From Arthrobacter pityocampae (GTDB lineage Bacteria > Actinomycetota > Actinomycetes > Actinomycetales > Micrococcaceae), in NCBI RefSeq assembly GCF_002927275.1, contig NZ_PRKW01000007.1, positions 62,001 through 126,000 of the forward strand: DNA of 64,000 bases, given 5' to 3'. Made by a program: the position numbers and the translations under genes. Positions 55,909 to 63,971 of the stretch are shown piece after piece (within the stretch, counting starts at the first letter, position 1; every line of letters starts with the position of its first letter). Under the pieces are notes generated by a model that had not been told where the DNA came from, searched no databases, and saw nothing but the letters and a program-made list of their open reading frames with translations.

Positions 55909-56879
55909 CGGGGATCCTTCCGTTCGCGGAACAGCCAGAAGACCAGGAGGCTCAGGGCCATGAGGAAGACGGTCAGCACGTAGCTCATGGCGGCTGCACT
56001 GCCCATCTGGAAGTTGCGGAGGCCCGTGTCGGCGATCTGGTAGATCGCCGTGCGGGTCTCCCTGCCTGGTCCGCCCTGCGTCAGGAGATAGGACTGCCCG
56101 AACATGTTCACCGACGCGATCAGCGTCGTGAGGGTCACGAAGGACAGCACCGGCCGGAGTCCGGGGATGGTGACATTGACGAACTGCTGCCATGGACCGG
56201 CCCCGTCCATCCGCGCGGCCTCGTAGAGTTCCGCGGGGATGTCCTGGAGACCGGCCAGGTAGATGACGGCGTTGAAGCCGAGGGTCCACCACACGGTCAC
56301 ACCGACGAGGGCCACCCATGCGGCCGGGGTCGAGGTGGTCCAGTTGATGTCGTTCGGCAGGCCGAGAAGGCCGAGGTAGTAGTTGACCAGGCCGATGTTG
56401 TTGTCGAGCAGGTAGCGCCACATGACGCCGATGACGGCGACGCCGAGCACGTAGGGCGCGAAGTAGATCGCCCGGAAGAGGTTCCGGCCCGGGAACTTCT
56501 TCGCCATGAGCAGTGCGACGGCGAGCGGGACGACGAGCAGGAGCGGCACGCTGAACAGGGTGAAGATGCCCGTGGCCTGCATCGACCCCCAGAAGTTGCT
56601 GAACTGCCTGGAGTCCGGGGTGAACAGTTCGGTGTAGTTCTCCAGGCCCACGAACGGCTTGAGCGGTCGCGTGTAGTCCCAGGTGTGCAGGCTGATCCAG
56701 GCGCCGAAGACGATCGGCACCAGGACGAACGCGACGAACAGGACGAGATACGGCGCCAGGAACAGCCACGGTGTGGCTGCCGCCTGCCTGCGGATCTCGC
56801 CGGACGACGACCTCCCCGACGGGCGGGGTGCCCCCTTCCGTGCGGGGGCACCCCCTTCTTTTTCCTTCAGCGTGGTCAT
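55905..56879 (-). CDS. Sugar ABC transporter permease (MalF type)
   Basis: The 324-residue permease has a cytoplasmic basic N-terminus, about six helices and the EAA motif ELYEAARMDGAGPWQQF (about residue 222). The N-terminal tail (KEKEGGAPARKGAPRPSG) looks disordered. It begins five bases after the solute-binding protein gene and overlaps the MalG-type gene. Confidence 0.93.
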   Translation of the reverse strand: MTTLKEKEGGAPARKGAPRPSGRSSSGEIRRQAAATPWLFLAPYLVLFVAFVLVPIVFGAWISLHTWDYTRPLKPFVGLENYTELFTPDSRQFSNFWGSMQATGIFTLFSVPLLLVVPLAVALLMAKKFPGRNLFRAIYFAPYVLGVAVIGVMWRYLLDNNIGLVNYYLGLLGLPNDINWTTSTPAAWVALVGVTVWWTLGFNAVIYLAGLQDIPAELYEAARMDGAGPWQQFVNVTIPGLRPVLSFVTLTTLIASVNMFGQSYLLTQGGPGRETRTAIYQIADTGLRNFQMGSAAAMSYVLTVFLMALSLLVFWLFRERKDPR

Positions 56880-56884
56880 GGTGC

Positions 56885-58198
56885 TTACTCCCCGAACGAC
56901 GCTTTGTTCTCTTCCATGAGCGTCGAAGCATTCTCCGCTGCCTCGGTCATGGCGTCCTCGGGGGATTCCTCGCCCAGGACCGCCTTGCTGACGCCGACCT
57001 CGAGGGTCTCCGTCTGGACGGCGCCGATGCCGGGGACCGGCGGGAGGAAGCGCATCGAGTCGATGTCCTCGGCGATGGCCTCCTGCGGCATGCCGTCGAG
57101 GGCGCCCTCGGCGCGGACCGATTCGCGGGCGGGGATCATGCCGGAACCGGCCCACTCGGACGAGTTCTCGCTCATCCAGGCGATGAACACCTTGGCGGCG
57201 TCCGCCTTGTCGGGATCGGGCTGTGCCTGGCGGGGCAGGAAGAAGTTGTGCGAGCTGGCCCAGACGGCCTGCTCGTCACCGATCGTGGGGATCGGTGCCG
57301 CCGCGTACGGCAGGCCCGAGGCCTCGAGGTCGTTGAACTGCCAGATGCCGTCCCAGGTGATGGACGTCTCGCCGTTCTTGAACGCGACGTACTGCGAGTC
57401 GATCGCGACGTTGGAGGGGCTGTACCCGTCCTCGACGATGCCCCGCTGCCACTCGATGGCCTCGAGGCCCTCGGGGGTCGCGAAGTTGGCCTTGGAGGCC
57501 TCGCCGTCGTACGGCTCGTTCCCGTTCTGCCACTGGAGGGAGAGGTTCATCAGGTGGCTGGGCCACAGGGTCGGCATCCAGAACGGGGCCTTGTACCCGG
57601 CGGCCTGGAGCTTCTTCAGCGCGTCCTCGAAGGAGGCCGCGTCGGTGGGGGCCTCGGTGATGCCGGCCTTCTCGAAGTGCTCGGTGTTGTAGTACATGGC
57701 GAGGGAGTGGACGTCCAGGGGGACGCCGAACCGCTCGTCCTGGTAGACGCCCGCGTCCCAGACCTCCTGGGTGAAGTCGTCGCCCGTCAGTTCCAGTGCG
57801 TCCGTGAGGTCGTCGACGGGCACGATCACGTTGCGTGCGGCCATCGAGGACAGCTGGTCCAGGTGCATGACGCCGACGTCAGGGCCCTCGCCGGCCGTGA
57901 CGGCCGCTGGGAGGCGCTGGTAGAAGTCCGCCCACTGCATCGTGTTCGAGGTGACCTTGATGTTCTCGTGTTCGGCGTTGAACTCCTCGACCATCTTCTC
58001 CATGAAGGGGCCGTCACCGCCGGTGAAGCCGTTCCAGTAGGAGAGCTCGACCGCGGGGCCGTCGTACTCGCCGGTGAATTCGCTGGCTGCCTGCTCGCTG
58101 CCGGAACCGCCGCAGGCGGTCAGTCCGAGCAGTGCGACGGCGCCCAGGGCCGTTGCGGCCCGCAGGCGTCCGCGCAGGGATCGCGTGGGATGGGTCAT
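56885..58198 (-). CDS. Extracellular sugar-binding lipoprotein
   Basis: This 437-residue family-1 solute-binding protein has a lipoprotein signal peptide (ALGAVALLGLTAC) and a typical fold: SYWNGFTGGDGPFMEKMVEEF, then DVGVMHLDQLSSM and VPLDVHSLAMYYNTEHFEKAGI. It captures an oligosaccharide for the adjacent permeases. ATG follows GAGGAGG. The promoter carries a LacI-type operator. Confidence 0.94.
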   Translation of the reverse strand: MTHPTRSLRGRLRAATALGAVALLGLTACGGSGSEQAASEFTGEYDGPAVELSYWNGFTGGDGPFMEKMVEEFNAEHENIKVTSNTMQWADFYQRLPAAVTAGEGPDVGVMHLDQLSSMAARNVIVPVDDLTDALELTGDDFTQEVWDAGVYQDERFGVPLDVHSLAMYYNTEHFEKAGITEAPTDAASFEDALKKLQAAGYKAPFWMPTLWPSHLMNLSLQWQNGNEPYDGEASKANFATPEGLEAIEWQRGIVEDGYSPSNVAIDSQYVAFKNGETSITWDGIWQFNDLEASGLPYAAAPIPTIGDEQAVWASSHNFFLPRQAQPDPDKADAAKVFIAWMSENSSEWAGSGMIPARESVRAEGALDGMPQEAIAEDIDSMRFLPPVPGIGAVQTETLEVGVSKAVLGEESPEDAMTEAAENASTLMEENKASFGE

Positions 58199-58257
58199 GG
58201 TGTCCTCCTCGTTGAAAACGTTGCGCACTTCCAGGTGAGTGGGTCAGCGTGTGACCG

Positions 58258-58286
58258 AGCTTACAGCGCTGTAAAATGGCTGTCCA
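58258..58286 (-). promoter_or_regulatory. Promoter of the sugar ABC operon with LacI-type operator
   Basis: On the minus strand TGGACA (58281-58286) and TAAGCT (58258-58263) are separated by 17 bp. The perfect palindrome TTACAGCGCTGTAA (58261-58274) lies between and over the -10, the classic repressor position. The regulator is encoded next door. Confidence 0.75.
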
Positions 58287-58369
58287 CCGATTTGTGGTTC
58301 GGGATTCCGGACCCGGGACGGCGCCCGTGCGGTGCCGATCTAGACTGGGATCTACCCGAGGAGACGCAG

Positions 58370-59401
58370 ATGAAGAAAGTCCGACTGGCCGACGTGGCCG
58401 ATCTGGCCGGCGTGTCGATGAAGACGGTGTCGAACGTCGTCCACAACTATCCGCACGTCACGCCCGAGATGCGCCGGAAGGTGCAGCAGGCGATCGACGA
58501 CCTGGGCTACAGGCCCAATCTCACCGCGCGGCGCCTGGCGACCGGCAAGACCGGGATGATCGCGCTCGCGATCCCGGAGATCGACCACCCCTACTTCTCC
58601 GAACTCTCGCGGTACATCGCGGAGGAGGCGAGCCGGCTCGGGTATCGGGTCATCGTGGAGCAGACGCTGAGCAATCCGGAGGCGGAACGGGCAGTGCTCA
58701 ACGACCGCGAGGCGGGGCTCGTGGACGGCGTCATCTTCCATCCCGTCCGGATGCAGTCCATGGAGGTGGCCCGGTTGCAGCGCGACGTCCCGGTGGTGCT
58801 CCTCGGGGAGTCGACCATGCCCGTCACCGCCGACCACGTCATGATCGACAACGTCGTGGCGGCGCAGGAGGGCGTGCGGCACCTCGTCGGCGAGGGGCGG
58901 CGGCGCATCGCCTTCCTCGGCATGGTCTCGGGGGACACGACGGGATCCACGGACCAGCGGCTCCTCGGCTACCAGCAGGGCCTCGTCGACGCCGGGATGA
59001 CCCCGGACCCGGACCTGGTGCTGTCGGTGTCCGACTTCACGCCTGAGGAGAGCTCCCGCGCGGTGGCGCACGCGCTCGCTTCCGGTGTGGCGTTCGACGG
59101 CCTCGTCTGCCGTGACGACCGGTTCGCGACGGGCGCGCTCTTCGCGCTGCGGCAGGCGGGCGTGCAGGTGCCCCGCGACGTCGCCGTCGTCGGATGGGAC
59201 GACACCGAGCTCGGCCGGTGGGCGAGCCCGCCGCTGACCTCGATCGCGCCGGACAAGCGGGAACTCGCGGCCACGGCCCTCGCGCTGTTGCGCGAGCGGA
59301 TCGACGGGTACCACGGCATCGGTCGGCACCGCATCGTGTCCCATGCCCTCACGATCCGCGAGAGCGCGCCCCTCGGAGCTCCGGCCTTCCAGTCCCGATA
59401 A
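58370..59401 (+). CDS. LacI-family transcriptional regulator
   Basis: The 343-residue repressor has an N-terminal LacI helix-turn-helix and hinge (VRLADVADLAGVSMKTVSNV, then LTARRLATGKTGM) and a periplasmic-binding-like sensor domain. It lies between two near-identical operators, at 58261 and 59406, and should control the ABC operon and the GH2-oxygenase operon. The inducer is presumably a sugar from the imported glycan. GAGGAG precedes the ATG. Confidence 0.94.
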   Translation: MKKVRLADVADLAGVSMKTVSNVVHNYPHVTPEMRRKVQQAIDDLGYRPNLTARRLATGKTGMIALAIPEIDHPYFSELSRYIAEEASRLGYRVIVEQTLSNPEAERAVLNDREAGLVDGVIFHPVRMQSMEVARLQRDVPVVLLGESTMPVTADHVMIDNVVAAQEGVRHLVGEGRRRIAFLGMVSGDTTGSTDQRLLGYQQGLVDAGMTPDPDLVLSVSDFTPEESSRAVAHALASGVAFDGLVCRDDRFATGALFALRQAGVQVPRDVAVVGWDDTELGRWASPPLTSIAPDKRELAATALALLRERIDGYHGIGRHRIVSHALTIRESAPLGAPAFQSR

Positions 59402-59421
59402 TATCTTTACAGCGCTGCAAA
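59399..59421 (+). promoter_or_regulatory. Promoter -10 and LacI-type operator of the GH2 gene
   Basis: TAATAT (59399-59404) overlaps the LacI stop codon and TTTACAGCGCTGCAAA (59406-59421) is an imperfect copy of the operator at 58261 with the same core. Transcription would start within or next to the operator. No convincing -35 is visible. Confidence 0.65.
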
Positions 59422-59440
59422 TATGGGACAAGATTGCGGC

Positions 59441-61279
59441 ATGCGGACTCCAGAAGCGTTTCAAGCCAGTACCCAGGACGGCACCTACCCGCGGCCCCAG
59501 CTCCTCCGCCGCCGGTGGTCGGATCTCAGTGGCCAGTGGGAATTCAGCCACGACGACGACGACGCCGGCGAGGCGGCGTCCTGGTTCTCCGCCACCGAGC
59601 CGTTCCCCCTCACCATCACCGTCCCGTACCCCCCGGAGTCCGCGCTGTCGGGCGTCCACGAGACCGGCTTCCACCCGGTGGTCTGGTACCGCCGGACGAT
59701 CACGCGGGCGGACATCGACGGGAGCGGCCGCACGCGGGAGGACGACCGGCTCCTCCTCCACTTCGGGGCGGTCGACTACCGGGCCACGGTCTGGATCGAC
59801 GGGCAGCTCGTCGGCTCCCACGAGGGCGGCCAGAGCCCCTTCACCTTCGACGTGACGGGCCACGCCGCCACGGGCGAGGACCTCGTGCTCGTCGTCCGGG
59901 CCGAGGACGACCCGCACGACGTCGCACAGCCCCGCGGCAAGCAGGACTGGCTCGAGGACCCGCACGTCATCTGGTACCACCGCACCACCGGCATCTGGCA
60001 GCCCGTCTGGCTGGAGTCCGTCCCGGCGTCGTTCATCGAGGCCGTGGCCTGGGAGCCGGACGTCCCGAAGGGCGCCGCCCGCCTCGAGCTCGAGATCTCG
60101 CCGCAGCGCGTCGACGTCATGACGGTGCGGGTGGACCTGAGCTACGAGGGCAGGCCGCTGGGCACCTACTCGACCTCGGCCGTCGAGTCCCGCATCGTGA
60201 TGGACTGCGTGATCCCGCACCAGGCCAACGGCCAGGCCTACGAATCGCTGCTGTGGTCCCCGGAGCATCCCCGCCTGATCGACGCGACGCTCACCCTGCT
60301 CGACGCCCACGGCACCCCGGTGGACGAGGTGGGGTCCTACTTCGGCCTCCGCAGCGTCGGGACGGCCGGAGGCCACTTCCTCCTCAACGACCGCCCCTTC
60401 TACGTGCGTTCGGTGCTCGAGCAGGGCTACTGGCCGGACTCGCTCCTGGCCGCACCGGACGCCGCCGCGCTGCGCGAGGAGGTCCAGCTCATCAAGGACC
60501 TCGGCTTCAACGCCGCCCGCCTGCACGAGAAGGTCGAGGATCCCCGCTTCCTCTACTGGGCGGACCGCCTCGGCCTCCTGGTGTGGGGGGAGATGGGCAG
60601 CACCTTCGAGTTCTCGCCGACGGCCATGGAGCGCGTGGCCCGGGAATGGGCGAGCGTGGTGCGGCGGGACCGGTCCCACCCGTGCATCGTCACCTGGGTG
60701 CCCCTCAACGAGAGCTGGGGTGTGCAGCAGATCTCCCACGATCCGCAGCAGAAGCACTTCGCGCAGGCCATGTACCACCTGACGAAGGCCCTCGACGGGT
60801 CCCGGCCGGTCATCTCCAACGACGGCTGGGAGCACGTGGAGTCCGACATCTTCACCGTCCACGACTACGCGACGACGTACGACGACCTCCATGCCGCCTA
60901 CCGGGACAGGCCGGCGTTCCAGTCGCTCGTCGACGGCGTCGGGCCTGCCGGACGCCGCCTGAGCGTCCTGCCGGGCCTGCCGCGGACCGAGCCCGTCATG
61001 GTGTCCGAGTTCGGCGGCATCCTGTACGCGCCGAACAGCCCGATCGAGACGTGGGGCTATTCCGCCGCCGAGTCCGGGGAGGACTTCGCGCGGCGCCTGG
61101 AGGCGCTGTTCTCGGCCCTCCAGGACAGCCCGTTCCTGTCAGGGTTCTGCTACACGCAGCTGACCGACACCCTGCAGGAGGCGAACGGCCTCACGGACGA
61201 GCACCGCAAGCCGAAACTCCCCGTGGCGGAGATCCGCAAGATCGTGATGGGCGCATCCTGGAGGCTGGACCATGCATGA
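59441..61279 (+). CDS. Glycoside hydrolase family 2 protein
   Basis: This 612-residue enzyme has the GH2 sugar-binding domain (YRRTITRADID, then VDYRATVWIDGQLVGSHEGG), an Ig-like domain, and a TIM barrel with the acid/base Glu in WVPLNESWG (about residue 427) and a nucleophile Glu in VMVSEFGGI (about 524). It lacks a signal peptide, so it should act on imported oligosaccharide. Family members act on beta-galactosides, glucuronides, mannosides or arabinosides. ATG 59441 is preferred; 59423 overlaps the operator. The stop overlaps the oxygenase start by eight bases. Confidence 0.9.
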   Translation: MRTPEAFQASTQDGTYPRPQLLRRRWSDLSGQWEFSHDDDDAGEAASWFSATEPFPLTITVPYPPESALSGVHETGFHPVVWYRRTITRADIDGSGRTREDDRLLLHFGAVDYRATVWIDGQLVGSHEGGQSPFTFDVTGHAATGEDLVLVVRAEDDPHDVAQPRGKQDWLEDPHVIWYHRTTGIWQPVWLESVPASFIEAVAWEPDVPKGAARLELEISPQRVDVMTVRVDLSYEGRPLGTYSTSAVESRIVMDCVIPHQANGQAYESLLWSPEHPRLIDATLTLLDAHGTPVDEVGSYFGLRSVGTAGGHFLLNDRPFYVRSVLEQGYWPDSLLAAPDAAALREEVQLIKDLGFNAARLHEKVEDPRFLYWADRLGLLVWGEMGSTFEFSPTAMERVAREWASVVRRDRSHPCIVTWVPLNESWGVQQISHDPQQKHFAQAMYHLTKALDGSRPVISNDGWEHVESDIFTVHDYATTYDDLHAAYRDRPAFQSLVDGVGPAGRRLSVLPGLPRTEPVMVSEFGGILYAPNSPIETWGYSAAESGEDFARRLEALFSALQDSPFLSGFCYTQLTDTLQEANGLTDEHRKPKLPVAEIRKIVMGASWRLDHA

Positions 61280-62138
61280 TTCCACCAACACCCACGAGCC
61301 GGTCGCGTCCCGGATCCCGGAGGGCGCCTCGCCCGAGGCGGCGGCCGCCGTCGAGGGGCTGTACACGCGCGGGGTGATCGCCCGGCAGGGTGCGTTCTCC
61401 CGTGAGTGGGCGGCGCAGATGCGCGAGGACATCGACGCGGCCTTCGCGGAGGCCCTCGCACGCCCGAACGGCGCCGTCGGGCGTGGACCGAAGCGGTACT
61501 ACGTCGAGATCCACCCCGAGCAGCTGCGGGGCTGGGTCGACCTCGTGGACCACCCGTGGGTGCGCATGGTGTGCGAGTCCGTCCTCGGCCCGGACTACGA
61601 GATCGTCGAACTCGGCTTCGACGTCCCGGGCCCCGGTGCCGTCAACCAGCCGTGGCACCGCGACTTCCCGATGCCGGCGGAGACGCGGGAGACCGGACGG
61701 CTGACGTCGCTCGCGTTCAACCTGACCGCCGTCGACACCGAGGAGGACATGGGCCCCTTCGAGGTCGCTCCCGGTACGCAGTGGGATCTCCCCGAGGGCT
61801 TCGACCACGAGATGTTCCCGCCGAAGTCGGCCTATCCGCGCTACGAGGGCCTCGCCGAGCGCAAGTACCCGACGATGGGCGACATCTCCGCCCGGTCCGC
61901 GCTGACCATCCACCGCGGCACGAAGAACGAATCGCAGAAGTCCCGGCCGGTCCTCGTGCTCGGGGTGGACGCCCCCGGGGCGGGCAACGCCGAGCACCAC
62001 GCCATGGCCGTCACGCAGCCCTTCTACGACGCACTGCCCGAGCGGGTCCGCCGCCACGTGGTCTGCCCCGTCGTGGACACCCTGGTGCCGATCACGCAGA
62101 AGCACTCCATCGAGGGCCTCATGATGGGCGAGGCCTGA
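61272..62138 (+). CDS. Phytanoyl-CoA dioxygenase (PhyH) family 2-oxoglutarate oxygenase
   Basis: The 288-residue protein has an Fe(II) facial triad: His and Asp in QPWHRDFPM (about residues 127-129) and the distal His in LTIHRGTKNESQKSRPVL, where the Arg could bind 2-oxoglutarate. PhyH-family enzymes hydroxylate diverse substrates. Its ATG lies within the GH2 gene (eight-base overlap), so both are made together. An oxygenase in a glycan locus is unusual; the substrate may be a sugar derivative. Confidence 0.87.
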   Translation: MHDSTNTHEPVASRIPEGASPEAAAAVEGLYTRGVIARQGAFSREWAAQMREDIDAAFAEALARPNGAVGRGPKRYYVEIHPEQLRGWVDLVDHPWVRMVCESVLGPDYEIVELGFDVPGPGAVNQPWHRDFPMPAETRETGRLTSLAFNLTAVDTEEDMGPFEVAPGTQWDLPEGFDHEMFPPKSAYPRYEGLAERKYPTMGDISARSALTIHRGTKNESQKSRPVLVLGVDAPGAGNAEHHAMAVTQPFYDALPERVRRHVVCPVVDTLVPITQKHSIEGLMMGEA

Positions 62139-62161
62139 GCGCACGGCAGGATCCTGGCAGG

Positions 62162-62201
62162 ACGACGACGGCGGCACCCGGGTGGGTGCCGCCGTCGTCG
62201 T
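62162..62201. terminator. Strong bidirectional terminator
   Basis: Perfect 18-bp stem (ACGACGACGGCGGCACCC / GGGTGCCGCCGTCGTCGT) with loop GGGT between two convergent oxygenase genes. Confidence 0.85.
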
Positions 62202-62224
62202 AGGTGCGGGGTGTTCCCGGTGGG

Positions 62225-63253
62225 CTACTTCCGTGCGAGCTCGGGGTGGTGGAGTTCGGTGACATCCGGGTGTGCGCGGACCCGGCCCTTGAGCACGTTG
62301 GAGCCGTAGGAGGACAGCATCGGGTTCTCGGGGTCGTCCGTAATACCGCGCGCGGCGGCCCGCAGGTCCTCGGTCAGGGGGACCGGCTCGATCACGGCGT
62401 CGAGCCGCGGCGACCAGAAGAACGGGACGGCGTAGCGGTCCACGCCCGGCGGGGGTGCGGTGACGCGGTGGATGGTCGCCGCGAGGTAGCCCTCGGTGGC
62501 CACCTCGAGCATCTCCCCGAGGTTCACCACGAGCGCGCCCGGGATCGGTGTGACCGGGACCCAGTCGTCCGCCCCGTGGGGGAGAACCTCGAGGCCGCCC
62601 ACCTGATCCTGCAGCAGGAGGGTCACGAACCCGTAGTCCGCATGGGCTCCCACGCCCTGCGAACCGGCTCCCTCGACGACGCCGCCCACGTAGTGCACGA
62701 GCTTGGCCATCCAGGCCGGGGTGCCCTCGAAGGGCTCGGCGAAGTAGTCCTCGGGGAGGTGGAGGGCGACGGCGATCCCGGCGAGGAGTTCGGCACCGAC
62801 GCGCGACATCAGGGCCGCCCACTCCATGGCCTGCTCCTCGAGTTCGGGCAGGGCCTTGCGGGGCCAGAGGTTGGGGCCCTGCAGGAGCCAGAACGGCTCG
62901 TCCGCGGGATAGTCCGTGACGGGCTCCCGCTCGGGGGAGAAGTCGATCTGCTCGCGGGCGTCGGGGCGGCCCCGGGTGATCTCGGTGCCGAGGCCGGCAT
63001 AGCCGCGGAAGTGCGACGAGGTCCGGTTGTGGAGCCGGAGGCGCTCCTCCAGCGGAAGGTCGAAGAAGCGGCGGGTGACGTCGAACAGATCATCCGCCTG
63101 GGTGGGGGTGGCGCCGTAGTTGATGATGTGGAAGAAGCCGACGGTGTGGGCGGCGTCCCGCAGTTCCTCGATGAACCCGGGGGTGAAGGATCCGTCGGCG
63201 GAGCGGGCGGTGCTGAGGTCAAGGGTTGGGATCGATCCCAGGGACTGCTGCAT
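62225..63253 (-). CDS. Isopenicillin-N-synthase-like 2-oxoglutarate/Fe(II) oxygenase
   Basis: The 342-residue oxygenase has an N-terminal DIOX_N region (GFFHIINYGATPTQADDLF, then EERLRLHNRTSSHFRGYAG), and a Fe(II) facial triad of His and Asp in VGAHADYGFVTLL plus the distal His in LAATIHRVTAPP. It differs from IPNS proper, which is not expected here. The Met at 63253 (MQQSLGS) lacks an SD sequence; TAGTCT seven bases upstream may give a nearly leaderless mRNA. Substrate unknown. Confidence 0.88.
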   Translation of the reverse strand: MQQSLGSIPTLDLSTARSADGSFTPGFIEELRDAAHTVGFFHIINYGATPTQADDLFDVTRRFFDLPLEERLRLHNRTSSHFRGYAGLGTEITRGRPDAREQIDFSPEREPVTDYPADEPFWLLQGPNLWPRKALPELEEQAMEWAALMSRVGAELLAGIAVALHLPEDYFAEPFEGTPAWMAKLVHYVGGVVEGAGSQGVGAHADYGFVTLLLQDQVGGLEVLPHGADDWVPVTPIPGALVVNLGEMLEVATEGYLAATIHRVTAPPPGVDRYAVPFFWSPRLDAVIEPVPLTEDLRAAARGITDDPENPMLSSYGSNVLKGRVRAHPDVTELHHPELARK

Positions 63254-63331
63254 GCGCAGCAGACTACGCCCGTTGAAAAATCGACCCACCCTTTGCATTA
63301 CGCCGTGTTGCGGCCGGCCGCGTCGGTCCCG

Positions 63332-63913
63332 TCAGTGCCGTCCGTCCCGTCGGCCTCGTCGGCGCCATCGGCTCGGTGCATCCCTGTCGTCCCTGCCGTC
63401 CCGGTTGTCCCTGGCGTCCCGGTCGGCCCGGTCGGCGCTGTCAACTCCGCCGATGCCGTCAGCCCTGTCGGTGCCGTCCGTCGCTTCCAGTCCGTCGGCA
63501 CCGGCTTCCCGCACACCCGCCAGCGCGCGGACGGCCCGCAGGCCGGGGTCGGACCCCCGCCAATGGTGTGCCAGGGCTTCCGGTCCGGCCGCCCGTACCG
63601 CGGCCCGCAGGACGACGGCGAGCACGACGACGTCGTCCGCGTAACCGATCACGGGCAGGAAGTCAGGGACGAGGTCGATCGGCACCACGAGGTAGACCGC
63701 GAGGAGTCCGAGCAGGACGCGCGCCCGCAGCGGGACCGAGCGGTCCGTGGCGAGACGCCGGACCAGCCCGAGGAGGTCCGGGCCCAGCCGCAGTGCATCC
63801 CGCAGTGAGATGACGTCGGGGTGCCGCCGTGCATACACGGCGAGGCACACGAGGAGGACCGCATAGGCCGCCGAGATCGCGAGGACGGTCTCCAGTGCCG
63901 GCTCCCAGTCCAT
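63332..63913 (-). CDS. DUF1232 (YkvA-like) membrane protein with low-complexity tail
   Basis: The 193-residue protein has an N-terminal hydrophobic helix, then the DUF1232 motif LGLLAVYLVVPIDLVPDFLP (about 68-87) and IGYADDVVVLAVVLR. The last 55 residues are dominated by Asp, Arg, Gly (TDRADGIGGVDSADRADRDA). The function of the family is unknown. GGAGGAG is the ribosome site. Repeated GTC-rich DNA continues past the stop codon. Confidence 0.85.
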   Translation of the reverse strand: MDWEPALETVLAISAAYAVLLVCLAVYARRHPDVISLRDALRLGPDLLGLVRRLATDRSVPLRARVLLGLLAVYLVVPIDLVPDFLPVIGYADDVVVLAVVLRAAVRAAGPEALAHHWRGSDPGLRAVRALAGVREAGADGLEATDGTDRADGIGGVDSADRADRDARDNRDGRDDRDAPSRWRRRGRRDGRH

Positions 63914-63922
63914 GGTTCTCCT

Positions 63923-63971
63923 CCCGGGCGTCCTGCCCGGGCGTCCTGCCCGGGCGTCCTGCCCGGCCGTC
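63923..63971. repeat. 13-bp tandem repeat CCCGGGCGTCCTG, nearly four copies
   Basis: Perfect copies start at 63923, 63936 and 63949, followed by a partial, diverged copy (63962-63971). It fills the gap upstream of the DUF1232 ribosome site, on the minus strand. Confidence 0.9.

Noticed and set aside
58261-59421. Paired near-identical sequences as ends of a transposable element
   Set aside because: They are 14-16-bp LacI-type operators flanking the repressor gene, with no transposase and no target duplication.
63923-63971. CRISPR-like repeat near the window edge
   Set aside because: Thirteen-base head-to-tail units without spacers are a simple tandem repeat.
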